Source: Streptomyces rugosispiralis (GTDB taxonomy: Bacteria > Actinomycetota > Actinomycetes > Streptomycetales > Streptomycetaceae). Taken from it: a stretch of 64,000 nt of DNA. How positions within the stretch are numbered: the stretch's first letter is position 1; every line of letters starts with the position of its first letter. The stretch covers positions 62,001 to 126,000 of the forward strand of contig NZ_JANIAA010000026.1 of the NCBI RefSeq assembly GCF_024505145.1, given 5' to 3'. The notes below the pieces were generated by a model. It saw only the letters and a list, made by a program, of their open reading frames with translations, made no database searches and was not told where the DNA came from. Below, in pieces: positions 1 to 7,661 of this stretch. The translations under genes and the position numbers were made by a program.

Positions 1-480
1 GACCGGGAGCCGCTGCAGGATCCGTACATAGCAGTCGCAGCACTCGGCCAGCAGCAGCTCGTAGAAGTGCGTGGCCGCCTCGCCCAGCCCGGCGGGCGGG
101 GGAGCGGAGGACCGCACCCGGCGGGCCAGCTCGGCGGGGTTGGCGTCGGACCCGAGGATCGCCTCGTCGGACAGGTCCGCGCGGGCGAAGGCCGCCGTCA
201 CGGCGTCGAGCGCCGCCTGCCGCCCGCCCTCCTCCAGATCGCGGAACTCATGTCCGCACATGGGCTCAAGCCGCGCCGCCACCGCGTCCGCGATCTGCTC
301 GAACTGCCGCTCCACGCCCCGCTGCGCCCGCAGCCCCGGCACCCGCCGCCGGACCAGGGCGGACATCTCCATCCGGCTCTCCTGCTCGCGTCGGCGCGGT
401 TCGAGCCATAACCGCACGACGCGGGTGGCGACCGTCCGCCCGAGATTGATGGCGGCTGCCTCAGCGCTCACTCCGCACAT
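1..480 (-). CDS. NACHT-type protein, N-terminal helical (NNH) domain, partial
   Basis: This is the first 160 codons of a gene that runs off the left edge; the ATG is at 480-478. The translation starts MCGVSAEAAAINLGRTVATR and continues through a charged helical region into a segment ending ELLLAECCDCYVRILQRLP. That layout matches the N-terminal helical domain (NNH type) found in front of NACHT NTPase domains of actinobacterial STAND proteins, where ...YELLLxECCxYxVxIxxxLP is typical. The NACHT motor itself lies outside the window, so Walker motifs cannot be checked. The start overlaps the end of the upstream small gene by 20 bp, which suggests translational coupling. Codon 24 is TTA (409-411), rare in Streptomyces, so expression may depend on the bldA tRNA. 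Related NACHT proteins act as signalling or anti-phage NTPases; that role is inference here. Confidence 0.6.
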   Translation of the reverse strand, partial: MCGVSAEAAAINLGRTVATRVVRLWLEPRRREQESRMEMSALVRRRVPGLRAQRGVERQFEQIADAVAARLEPMCGHEFRDLEEGGRQAALDAVTAAFARADLSDEAILGSDANPAELARRVRSSAPPPAGLGEAATHFYELLLAECCDCYVRILQRLPV

Positions 481-709
481 CCCTTTCCGGGTCCTGTCTG
501 CCTGTGAGACCCATGGGGTAGTTCTCCCGGATCAGCAGGCTCAGGTGTTCCCGAGCGCTGCCGAGTTGGGCCGCCGTAGCGGCTGCCTCCTGAATCAGGT
601 ACTCCAGTCGTTCAGAACGAAGTCCCTCCCGGAGAGCTTCGTTGACTTCTTCTCGATTGGCCAGCATCCAGGAGGTCCGGGCGTCCACAGCCAGGCGTCC
701 CGTTGGCAT
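461..709 (-). CDS. small helical protein upstream of NACHT gene
   Basis: This is an 82-residue reading frame starting at ATG 709 (MPTGRLAVDARTSWMLANR...) and ending 20 bp inside the next gene. It is predicted mostly helical and strongly charged (repeated EA/RE/ERLE runs), with no signal peptide or membrane segment. The frame stays open upstream to 877, but that extension is Arg/Pro/Ser-rich and collides with the divergent reductase gene, so the inner ATG is preferred. There is no good Shine-Dalgarno sequence. I do not recognise the family. The overlap with the NACHT-type gene suggests the two are made together and may interact; this is inference. Confidence 0.5.
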   Translation of the reverse strand: MPTGRLAVDARTSWMLANREEVNEALREGLRSERLEYLIQEAAATAAQLGSAREHLSLLIRENYPMGLTGRQDPERDVRSER

Positions 710-762
710 TGTCCGAGACGGAGAGGGGGTGCGGGTCCGGCGGCCTCGCGTGGAGCTGTGCT

Positions 763-776
763 GCCCGGCGCCGGGC
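763..776. promoter_or_regulatory. 14-bp perfect palindrome in divergent promoter region
   Basis: GCCCGGCGCCGGGC is a perfect dyad between the minus-strand small gene/NACHT pair and the plus-strand reductase. It could be an operator, but such GC-only palindromes also arise by chance in this genome. Confidence 0.25.
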
Positions 777-856
777 CGACGCCGCCCACGCCGATGAGTT
801 TCACGGTCACAAGAGGTCGATACGGGTGACAGCCGACAAGCAGAGGGAGGCCCACG

Positions 857-1444
857 ATGGGCAAAGTGTTCACTCACATGACGATGTCGCTGGATGGGTT
901 CGTCGCGGATCCGAATGACCAGGTCGGGGAATTGTTCGAGTGGTACGAAGCGGGGGAGGTGACCGTGCCGAACCCGAATGAGACCGTTTCGTTCCAGGTC
1001 GACGACGCCAGTGCGGAGGCGCTACGAGAGTTGACCGGCAACTGCGGTGCACTCGTCGCCGGCCGGCGCCTGTTCGACATCGCTCGTGGTTGGGGTGACA
1101 AACACCCGGCAGGCGCCCCCGTCGTCGTGGTCACTCATCGCGAGCCCGAGGACGCCGCCACGAAGTGGCCCACAACGACGTTCGTCGATGGAGTTGAGGC
1201 CGCGATCACCCGGGCCGGACAAATCGCCGGCGATCAGGACGTCACTATCGCGAGCACGACGATCACCCAGCAGGCACTCGACCTCGGTCTGGTGGACGAG
1301 GTATGTGTCAGCCTCGTGCCGGTGCTGTTCGGCGAGGGGATCCCCTACTTCACGAAGCTGGACCGGGGCCACCAACTCCTCGACGACCCGATCGTCATCC
1401 AGGGGCGCCGTGCCCTTCACCTGCGGTACCCGGTCCGACGTTAG
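857..1444 (+). CDS. dihydrofolate reductase family protein (RibD C-terminal type)
   Basis: This 195-residue protein starts MGKVFTHMTMSLDGFVADP, the classic opening of the RibD C-terminal/DHFR-like superfamily (beta strand followed by SLDGF/VA). Further family features are LVAGRRLFDIARGWG (about residues 67-81, the GRxTyD-like position), PVVVVTHR, and LGLVDEVCVSLVPVLFGEGIPYF near the C-terminus (IDE.rl...PVllG.G..lF motif). The length is normal for single-domain members. These are NADPH-dependent reductases of mostly unknown substrate, and the sequence does not identify it. GGGAGG lies 6 nt before the ATG. The gene stands alone, and a hairpin follows its stop codon directly. Confidence 0.85.
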   Translation: MGKVFTHMTMSLDGFVADPNDQVGELFEWYEAGEVTVPNPNETVSFQVDDASAEALRELTGNCGALVAGRRLFDIARGWGDKHPAGAPVVVVTHREPEDAATKWPTTTFVDGVEAAITRAGQIAGDQDVTIASTTITQQALDLGLVDEVCVSLVPVLFGEGIPYFTKLDRGHQLLDDPIVIQGRRALHLRYPVRR

Positions 1445-1462
1445 CCTCGCGCTGTCGCGAGG
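1445..1462 (+). terminator. hairpin after the reductase gene
   Basis: CCTCGCG-CTGT-CGCGAGG, a 7-bp perfect stem with a tetraloop, begins at the base after the reductase stop codon. There is no U tract, as is usual for Streptomyces terminators. Confidence 0.5.
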
Positions 1463-1499
1463 TGGGCTGTCCGAACAAGATGGCGGGTCCCTCGGGGGT

Positions 1500-1699
1500 G
1501 TTCGGCTTGTGGACGACGATGGCCGCCACGACGCCGATGGCCGGCCCGGCGCGCGTCCCGCTTCGGCGTGCTGCGGGCGATCAATGCGCAGTAAACCGAC
1601 GAACAGGCGCAGCAATTCATCGACGTACTCGACACGGACGGCGACGGCACGATGTCGTTCGAGGAGTTCTGGGCCCCGATGCAGGGCATCGCGGACTGA
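1500..1699 (+). pseudogene. EF-hand calcium-binding protein remnant
   Basis: In one plus-strand frame the sequence reads RFGVLRAINAQ, a TAA stop, TDEQAQQF, and then an EF-hand loop DTDGDGTMSFEE at 1631-1666, ending EFWAPMQGIAD and TGA at 1699. This matches the last EF-hand and C-terminus of calerythrin-type calcium-binding proteins of actinomycetes, including the preceding A-R-R-x-x-x-x-F-G helix. The in-frame stop, the absence of an intact N-terminal half and the lack of a start indicate a decayed copy. A weak DDDG/DADG trace further upstream lies in another frame. Confidence 0.55.
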
Positions 1700-2115
1700 C
1701 CACGGGCGTTCCGGCCACCCCGCGCGGCGCCGGGGCGGCGCCGGGGCGGTGGCGGAGGCGCGGTTCAGCAGCTTTGCCGGCCTTACGGTGCCGTCGGCGG
1801 CGGCGGTGAACACGGCGGGACTCGAGTCGCCACCGCCGACTAAAAGCCGCGCCAGAGTTCAAGGAGCTTGTGAGCATCGATGCCATCGATGGAGGTCATC
1901 GACGTTATAGGGTTCCCTCGGTGCGCCGGTGCCGCCAGAATCTCTGCTGAATCGACGTGGCAAGGGCTCCGGTGTCCATCGCAGTGCCGTGCACGGCACT
2001 GCGAGCCCCGCCTTCGCCATCGGGATGCACTTTCGCTTCGGAACGTGAGTGCCGGATGCTGCACGGCGAGTACCGGCAGACGCGTCTTCCTGACAAGCCG
2101 TATGAGGGAGCCGCC
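1700..2115. other. 416-bp gap between EF-hand remnant and MBL gene
   Basis: No convincing gene was found on either strand; the short frames here lack family features and ribosome binding sites. The stretch holds two GGCGCCGGGGC direct repeats near 1728-1750, the 24-bp palindrome at 1980-2003, and presumably the promoter of the metallo-hydrolase gene. Confidence 0.5.
1980..2003. promoter_or_regulatory. 24-bp perfect palindrome, candidate operator
   Basis: The half-site CGCAGTGCCGTG is followed immediately by its exact reverse complement. It lies 112 bp upstream of the metallo-hydrolase start. A perfect 24-bp dyad of mixed sequence is unlikely by chance and suggests a regulator site, perhaps for the LysR encoded downstream, or a cruciform-forming site. 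Confidence 0.4.
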
Positions 2116-3075
2116 ATGAGTAATAGCCCAGTAGTGGACAACCGCGCTGATGTGGGTGACGCAGAACTGTCCGAAATCAGCGACGGCGTATTCGCGTACG
2201 TTCAGCCGGATGGGACCTGGTGGATCAATAATACTGGCTTCGTTGTCGCCGATGACCGGGTTGTCGCGATCGACTCCTGTGCGACGGAAAAACGCAGCAG
2301 GAGACTACTGAGCACGATTGACCACGTCACCAAAAAGCCGGTGAGAACGCTCATCAACACGCACCATCACGGTGACCATACACACGGAAATTTCGTCTTC
2401 AGGGATGCAACTGTCATCGCGCACGATGCCTGCCGCAAAGCGTTGATCAGCGAGGGCCTGCCCCATACGGCCCCGGTCGCCGGTAGCGGGGCCTGGGGGG
2501 AGCGGGAATGGGGCACGGTCCACCTGGCCCCGCCCTTCGTCACGTTTACTGACAGCGTGAACGTCTACGCCGACGACCTGCTGTGCGAGGTGCGGCATCT
2601 GGGCATGCCCGCTCACACGACCAACGACGCCGTGGTATGGATCCCTGAGCGCAAGGTTCTCTTCGCCGGGGACCTGCTGTTCAACGGCGGCACGCCGTTC
2701 CTGCTGGCCGGTTCCCTGCGCGGGGCCCTGGCCGTGGTGGGCAGACTGAAGCGGTTCGACGCCGAAGTGATCGTGCCAGGTCACGGTCCGGTCGGTGGCC
2801 CGGAGATCATCGACGAGGTGCTGGACTACCTGCGTTTTGTACAGGAAGTGGCGCAACGCGCCCACGCCGCGGGGCTGACACCCTTGCAAGCGGCCCGTGA
2901 AGCCGAACTGGGCCGGTTCGCCGCCCTCAGCGACAGTGAACGCCTCGTGGGCAATCTCCACCGCGCCTATTCCGAGCTCGACGGCGGCCCGATGGGCGCT
3001 TCGCTCGACGTCCGGGCAGCCTTGCACGACATGGTCACCTTCAACGGCGGCCGGCCCCTGACATGCCTGGCCTGA
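2116..3075 (+). CDS. MBL-fold metallo-hydrolase
   Basis: This 319-residue protein starts at ATG 2116 (MSNSPVVDNRADVGDAELSE), preceded by GAGGGAG. The zinc motif H83-H84-H85-G86-D87-H88 (HxHxDH) sits in NTHHHGDHTHGN. It is followed by GMPAHTTNDAVVW, AGDLLFNGGTPF and VPGHGPVGG, the usual later metal-ligand regions of metallo-beta-lactamase-fold hydrolases. There is no signal peptide, so it is cytoplasmic. Members of this subgroup hydrolyse thioesters, lactones or related esters; the substrate is not evident. It precedes a LysR regulator on the same strand and may belong to the catabolic cluster that follows. The longer frame upstream of the chosen ATG has no ribosome binding site. Confidence 0.85.
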   Translation: MSNSPVVDNRADVGDAELSEISDGVFAYVQPDGTWWINNTGFVVADDRVVAIDSCATEKRSRRLLSTIDHVTKKPVRTLINTHHHGDHTHGNFVFRDATVIAHDACRKALISEGLPHTAPVAGSGAWGEREWGTVHLAPPFVTFTDSVNVYADDLLCEVRHLGMPAHTTNDAVVWIPERKVLFAGDLLFNGGTPFLLAGSLRGALAVVGRLKRFDAEVIVPGHGPVGGPEIIDEVLDYLRFVQEVAQRAHAAGLTPLQAAREAELGRFAALSDSERLVGNLHRAYSELDGGPMGASLDVRAALHDMVTFNGGRPLTCLA

Positions 3076-3162
3076 CCCGGTCACCGGTTACGCGGCGGCA
3101 TTCCCGTCCGGCACAGCGGCCCGCCGACACCACCCCAACCTCCGGCACGATAGAAGGTCCTC

Positions 3163-4107
3163 ATGGAGGCGAAGGATCCGGCAGGGGCCGCATACCTGCA
3201 TGGTCTGGACATCGGTCACATTCACGCCCTGTACGCCCTGCTGAGTGAGCGTTCCGTCACCGGCGCCGCACAGCGGCTCGGCCGTACCCAGCCCACGCTG
3301 TCCGCGGCGCTGGCCCGGCTGCGCCGGCACTTCTCCGACGAACTGCTGACACGGGTCGGCAACCACTACCAGCTCACGCCGTTCGCCGAGCAACTGCGTC
3401 CGCTGGTGGCCGTGGCCGTGTCCGCCGTCGAGCGGGTCTTCGCGGCCCAGTCCGAGTTCGACCCCGCCACCTCCGACCGGGTGTTCACCGTCGTTTCCTC
3501 CGACTACGGCATCAGCGTGGTCGGCGCGGCGCTGGTGGCACGCCTGCAGGAGCAGGCTCCGCGTGCCTGCGTACGCTTCGAGCCGGTCACACCCGAAGCA
3601 CTCAGCCGCAACCCTGACTTCTACCGCACTCTCGACGGGGTGCTCATGCCTCACGGCTACATCGATCTGCCCCGGCAGATCGACCTGCATCGCGACCGCT
3701 GGATGTGCGTGGTCGCGGCCGGCAATCCGCTGGTCGGGGAAGAGCTGACCATGGAGGACCTGAACGCGCTGCCCTGGGTGACGACGTTCCACGACCCCTT
3801 GGGCCGCGCGCCGGCGTGGCGCCAGATGGAATTGCTCGGCGTCACACCGCGTGTGTGCGGAATCGCCGACTCCTTCCTGGCCATGCCCCAACTGGTGTGC
3901 GCCACTCAGGGCATCGCGTTGGTCCAGGAGCGACTTGTGGCACCCCTTGCCGACGCTTTGCGGGTGCGGGTACTGGAATGTCCTTTCGATGCCGTACCGC
4001 TGATCGAGGCCTTCTGGTGGCACCCGATGTATGACAGCGACAGCGGACACAGGTGGCTGCGCGACACGTTGCGTGACATTGCGCGAGAGCTCATGAACCC
4101 GGAATAG
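3163..4107 (+). CDS. LysR-family transcriptional regulator (NodD/NahR-like)
   Basis: This 314-residue protein has an N-terminal winged helix at about residues 20-78: LDIGHIHALYALLSERSVTG, then AAQRLGRTQPTLSAALARLR and FSDELLTRVG. The effector-binding domain follows and ends FWWHPMYDSDSGHRWLRDTL, a C-terminal pattern shared with the NodD/NahR/LinR group that responds to aromatic compounds. GAAGG precedes the ATG. It lies directly upstream of, and on the same strand as, the amidohydrolase-BKACE-aldehyde dehydrogenase genes and probably activates them. Typical LysR sites (T-N11-A) would be expected in 4108-4204. Confidence 0.88.
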   Translation: MEAKDPAGAAYLHGLDIGHIHALYALLSERSVTGAAQRLGRTQPTLSAALARLRRHFSDELLTRVGNHYQLTPFAEQLRPLVAVAVSAVERVFAAQSEFDPATSDRVFTVVSSDYGISVVGAALVARLQEQAPRACVRFEPVTPEALSRNPDFYRTLDGVLMPHGYIDLPRQIDLHRDRWMCVVAAGNPLVGEELTMEDLNALPWVTTFHDPLGRAPAWRQMELLGVTPRVCGIADSFLAMPQLVCATQGIALVQERLVAPLADALRVRVLECPFDAVPLIEAFWWHPMYDSDSGHRWLRDTLRDIARELMNPE

Positions 4108-4204
4108 AGCGCATCTATATCCTCCATCGGAAGAACGGGCTTCCTTTGGGCTGCTGGGCGGTCCAGGCTCTTTCGTGTCGTTACCGATGTGAGAGGCCCG
4201 TTTG

Positions 4205-5260
4205 ATGGTCAATACGAGCCGCACGTCCGCAACGGATGTGCACGCCCACGTATGGCTTCCCGAAGTTCACGACCTCGTGGAAAGCCATCCCGGATTCCTC
4301 GCTTTCACGGATCTGGAATTGTTGCGGTCCGGCCTGGAGTCCGCCGCGGTGAGTGAAAAGGCCTTCGCCGAGCGCCGGCCGCGGCTCACCGATGTCGGCG
4401 AGCGGCTGGCTGTGATGGACACCTCCGGAATCGGCGTTCAGGTCGTGTCCGTGGTGCCGACCCAGTACCACACCTGGACCCCGGCCGCACTGGCCGTGGA
4501 GGTTGCGCAGACCACCAACGAAGGTGTCGCACGGCACTGCGCACAGGAGCCGGAGCGGCTGGTCGGTCTGGGCGCGGTGCCGCTGCAGCACCCGGAGCCG
4601 GCCGTGGAGTGCCTGGAGCACGCCGTTCTCGTCTGCGGCCTGCGCGGCATCCAGATACCGTCCCACGCCTGGGACGCGCATACGCGCGCCTCCGTGGAGT
4701 TGTCGGACCCGCGTCTGGACCCGCTGTGGCGGCGGGCGGAAGAACTCGGGGCGGTCGTCTTCCTGCACCCGTGGGGGTGCACCCTGGACGAACGCCTCAA
4801 CCGCTGGTACCTGTCCAACTCCGTGGGACAGCCCGTCGAACACGCGGTGGCCCTGACCCATCTGATCTTCGGCGGAGTCCTGGACCGCTTTCCACGTCTG
4901 CGGTTGATCGCGGCCCACGGCGGCGGCTATCTGCCGACCGTCCTGGGCCGCGCCGACCACGCGTGGCTGCATCGCGCCGAAGCCCGCTCCTGCGCTCAGC
5001 GGCCCAGCGCCTATCTGGAGCGCCTGTGGTTCGACTCCCTCGTCTACGCCGCCCAGGACCTGCGCAACCTGGTGGCCGCGGTGGGTGCGGAGCGGGTGCT
5101 GCTGGGCTCGGACTACCCCTTCGACATGGGCGTGACCGATCCCCTCGACCGCCTGCACGCCGCCCGGTTGAGTGCGCACCAGACCACGCGGATCGCCTCC
5201 GCCAACGCCGCCGAGCTGGACCTGATACCCCGGTCGGCCGCGGAAAGGAGCACGTCGTGA
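4205..5260 (+). CDS. amidohydrolase family 2 enzyme (ACMSD/decarboxylase-like)
   Basis: This 351-residue metal-dependent TIM-barrel protein begins with the DVHAHVW motif (H13 and H15, first metal ligands). The middle has EELGAVVFLHPWG, then LIAAHGGGYLP and LLGSDYPFDMGVTDPLDRL near the C-terminus (Asp ligand). This is the amidohydrolase_2 pattern of aminocarboxymuconate-semialdehyde decarboxylase, gamma-resorcylate decarboxylase and 5-carboxyvanillate decarboxylase. The usual reaction is non-oxidative decarboxylation or C-C hydrolysis of an aromatic-derived acid; the substrate is unknown. GAGAGG lies 6 nt before the ATG; a TTG one codon earlier is less likely. The stop overlaps the next start by 4 nt (GTGA). 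Confidence 0.85.
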   Translation: MVNTSRTSATDVHAHVWLPEVHDLVESHPGFLAFTDLELLRSGLESAAVSEKAFAERRPRLTDVGERLAVMDTSGIGVQVVSVVPTQYHTWTPAALAVEVAQTTNEGVARHCAQEPERLVGLGAVPLQHPEPAVECLEHAVLVCGLRGIQIPSHAWDAHTRASVELSDPRLDPLWRRAEELGAVVFLHPWGCTLDERLNRWYLSNSVGQPVEHAVALTHLIFGGVLDRFPRLRLIAAHGGGYLPTVLGRADHAWLHRAEARSCAQRPSAYLERLWFDSLVYAAQDLRNLVAAVGAERVLLGSDYPFDMGVTDPLDRLHAARLSAHQTTRIASANAAELDLIPRSAAERSTS

Positions 5261-6072
5261 GCGCCGTCATCACCGTCGCACCGACCGGCCCCATCGCCAC
5301 CAAGGCCGACCACCCGGCGCTGCCCACCCAACCCGAGGAGATCGCCGAAGCCGTTGAGCGGGCCTACGAGGACGGTGCCTCGGTCGCCCATATCCACCTG
5401 CGCGACGATCAGGACCGGCCCACCGCGGATCTGTCCGTCGCCCGCCGGACCATGGAACTCATCCGGGAACGCTGCCCGATCCTCATCCAGCTGTCCACCG
5501 GCGTCGGCCTGAGCGTTCCGTTCGAGGAACGTGCCGGCCTGGTCGAGCTGCGCCCGGAGATGGCCACCCTCAATCCGTGCAGCATGTCCTTCGGCGCCGG
5601 GGAGTTCCGCAATCCGCCCGCCGGAGTGGAGCGCCTCGCCGGCCGCATGCAGGAACTGGGTGTCAAGCCGGAACTGGAGATCTACGACACCGGCCACCTG
5701 GATGCCTGTCTGCGACTGCGCGACAAGGGACTGCTCACCGGACGCCTTCAGTTCAGCATCGTCCTCGGCGTCCGCGGAGGCATGGCCGCCACCCCCGCCA
5801 ACCTGGCCCTGCTGGCCCAGCGCCTGCCCGAGGACGCCATCTGGCAGGTCATCGCCATCGGCCGACACAACCTGTCACTCACCGGAATCGGCCTGGCCCT
5901 GGGTGGCAACGCCCGCGCGGGCCTGGAGGACACCCTCCATCTGCGCAAAGGCGAACTGGCCCCGGACAACCGGCCCTTGGTCCAGCGGGCCGTACGCCTG
6001 GCCCAGGCCCTGGACCGGCCCGTCGCCGGCATCGGCCGGGCCCGCGAGGCCCTCCTTGCCACGCAGCCGTGA
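5257..6072 (+). CDS. beta-keto acid cleavage enzyme (BKACE, former DUF849)
   Basis: This 271-residue protein starts at GTG 5257, 6 nt after AAAGGAG. ITVAPTGP near the N-terminus, AHIHLRD with zinc ligands H45 and H47, NPCSMSFG, LEIYDTGHL, GVRGGM and GGNARAGLEDTL with metal ligand E224 identify the BKACE/3-keto-5-aminohexanoate cleavage family. These enzymes condense a beta-keto acid with acetyl-CoA, giving acetoacetate and a CoA ester. The specific keto acid cannot be read from sequence. The GTGA overlap with the amidohydrolase and the dehydrogenase after it support a shared pathway in which a semialdehyde or keto acid is funnelled to CoA esters. Confidence 0.88.
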   Translation: MSAVITVAPTGPIATKADHPALPTQPEEIAEAVERAYEDGASVAHIHLRDDQDRPTADLSVARRTMELIRERCPILIQLSTGVGLSVPFEERAGLVELRPEMATLNPCSMSFGAGEFRNPPAGVERLAGRMQELGVKPELEIYDTGHLDACLRLRDKGLLTGRLQFSIVLGVRGGMAATPANLALLAQRLPEDAIWQVIAIGRHNLSLTGIGLALGGNARAGLEDTLHLRKGELAPDNRPLVQRAVRLAQALDRPVAGIGRAREALLATQP

Positions 6073-6086
6073 ACCTCCGCGGCTGC
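6063..6086 (+). promoter_or_regulatory. intra-operon hairpin at the BKACE stop codon
   Basis: GCAGCCG (6063-6069) pairs with CGGCTGC (6080-6086) across the stop codon. It is a possible attenuating or RNA-stabilising hairpin between the BKACE and aldehyde dehydrogenase genes. Confidence 0.35.
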
Positions 6087-6094
6087 ACGTAACT

Positions 6095-6140
6095 CCGAAT
6101 GGATCCGAATGGACCCGAATCCGAATGGACCCGAATGAAA
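6095..6140 (+). repeat. 10-bp direct repeats before the aldehyde dehydrogenase gene
   Basis: There are four ten-base units of the form CCGAATGGAY, the last one diverged to CCGAATGAAA, plus one 6-base partial unit. They lie immediately upstream of the dehydrogenase start, and each unit contains an ATG, so they create alternative starts in the leader. Confidence 0.6.
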
Positions 6141-6149
6141 GAGACCGAC

Positions 6150-7661
6150 ATGTCAACCGCTTTCGACCCGGCGGAAATCCTCCGCACCCGGTGGTCGTCC
6201 GACGACGAGGCAGACCGCTTCACCGTCGACAACCCCGCGACCGGCAGCCCGATCGTCACCATCCAGGGAGCCGGTGAGAAGGAGGTCGGTCAGGCCGTCA
6301 CCACGGCCTACGACGCCCACTTCGCCTGGAAGGCGCGGACCCCCCGCGAGCGGGGCCGCTGGTTGAACAAGGTGGCCCTGGCCGTCCGTGAGCACGCGGA
6401 CGAGATCGCCGCGCTGGAGTCCAGCGACAACGGCAAGCCGTTCACCCAGGCCCGTGGCTTCGACCTCGAGGCATGCATCGCCATCTTCGAACTCTTCGCA
6501 AGCCTGTGCGAAGTGATGCCCAACCAAGTGCGTGACGCGGGCGCCACGCTCGACATCACCACCCTGGAGCCGTACGGCGTCATCGCGGCCATCGTGCCGT
6601 TCAACTGGCCACCACTGCACACCGCCGGCAAGCTCGCCCCCGCCCTCGCGGCGGGCAACGCCGTCGTCATCAAGCCTCCGGAGCAGGCCCCGCTGTCGGT
6701 GATGCGCGTGATGGAGATCGCCCGGTCGGTCCTCCCGGACGACGTCATCCACATCCTTCCCGGTCTGGGCAAGGTCGGTGCCCACCTGGCGGGCCACGAG
6801 CTCGTGGGCAAGATCTCCTTCACCGGCGCCCCCGCCACCGGCTCCGCCGTGCTGAAGACGGCCGCCGACAACCTCACCCCGACCCTGATGGAGCTCGGCG
6901 GAAAGAACCCCTTCGTCATCTTCGAGGACGCCGACCTCGACTCCGCCGTGTGCTGGGCCGTCGAAGGCGGCTACTTCAACCAGGGCGAAGCCTGCACCGC
7001 GGCCTCCCGCGTGCTGGTGCAGCGCAGCATCTACGACGAGGTCGCCCGGCGCCTCGCCCAAGCCGTGACCCGGCTGCGCGTCGGCAACGGTGCCGACCAC
7101 TCCACCCACGTGGGTCCGCTGGTGACCGAGGCCCAGCGCAGGCGCGTCCAGGACTACATCGACCTCGGGATCGCCGAAGGCGCCACGCTCGCCGCCCAGG
7201 CCGACCTGCCCACCGACCCGGCACTCGCCGGCGGCTACTACGTGCGTCCCACCCTGTTCGCGGACGTAACGCGCGACATGCGCATCGCCAGCGAAGAGAT
7301 CTTCGGCCCGGTCGTGGCCCTCATCCCCTTCGACGACGAGGACGAAGCGGTCAGCATCGCCAACGCCACCGACTTCGGACTCGTCGCCGGCGTCTTCACC
7401 CGCGACTCCGAGCGCGCCCTGCGCGTCAGCCGCAGGATCACCGCCGGGATGGTCTTCGTCAACAACTACAACCGTGCATTCACCGGAACGCCCTTCGGCG
7501 GCGTCGGCCACAGTGGCTACGGCCGTGAGCACGCCCTGGAGACACTCCACGAGTTCGGCTACAGCAAGAGCCTGCGCCTGCCCTCCGGGCTGAGCGAGGT
7601 GGCCCGCTGGAGTCCGTCCACCGAAGTCTTCGACACCTCTCCGGCCGGGGGAGAGCAATGA
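6150..7661 (+). CDS. NAD(P)-dependent aldehyde dehydrogenase
   Basis: This 503-residue protein begins at ATG 6150 (MSTAFDPAEILRTRW). It has the full aldehyde dehydrogenase superfamily layout: AAIVPFNWPPLHTAGKLAPA (cofactor entry), VIKPPEQAPLS, catalytic Glu248 in MELGGKNPF, catalytic Cys282 in FNQGEACTAAS (34 residues apart, as usual), EEIFGPVVALIPF and PFGGVGHSGYGRE at the end. The tryptophan in FNWP is typical of semialdehyde and aromatic aldehyde oxidising members. It probably oxidises an aldehyde intermediate made by the amidohydrolases in this cluster. Five CCGAAT-type repeats precede it and provide an earlier in-frame ATG at 6099, but AAAGAGA before 6150 and homologue length favour this start. 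Confidence 0.92.
   Translation: MSTAFDPAEILRTRWSSDDEADRFTVDNPATGSPIVTIQGAGEKEVGQAVTTAYDAHFAWKARTPRERGRWLNKVALAVREHADEIAALESSDNGKPFTQARGFDLEACIAIFELFASLCEVMPNQVRDAGATLDITTLEPYGVIAAIVPFNWPPLHTAGKLAPALAAGNAVVIKPPEQAPLSVMRVMEIARSVLPDDVIHILPGLGKVGAHLAGHELVGKISFTGAPATGSAVLKTAADNLTPTLMELGGKNPFVIFEDADLDSAVCWAVEGGYFNQGEACTAASRVLVQRSIYDEVARRLAQAVTRLRVGNGADHSTHVGPLVTEAQRRRVQDYIDLGIAEGATLAAQADLPTDPALAGGYYVRPTLFADVTRDMRIASEEIFGPVVALIPFDDEDEAVSIANATDFGLVAGVFTRDSERALRVSRRITAGMVFVNNYNRAFTGTPFGGVGHSGYGREHALETLHEFGYSKSLRLPSGLSEVARWSPSTEVFDTSPAGGEQ

Noticed and set aside
1840..2064. Possible small minus-strand gene
   Set aside because: It has no ribosome binding site and no recognisable composition, and the frame crosses the perfect palindrome at 1980-2003.
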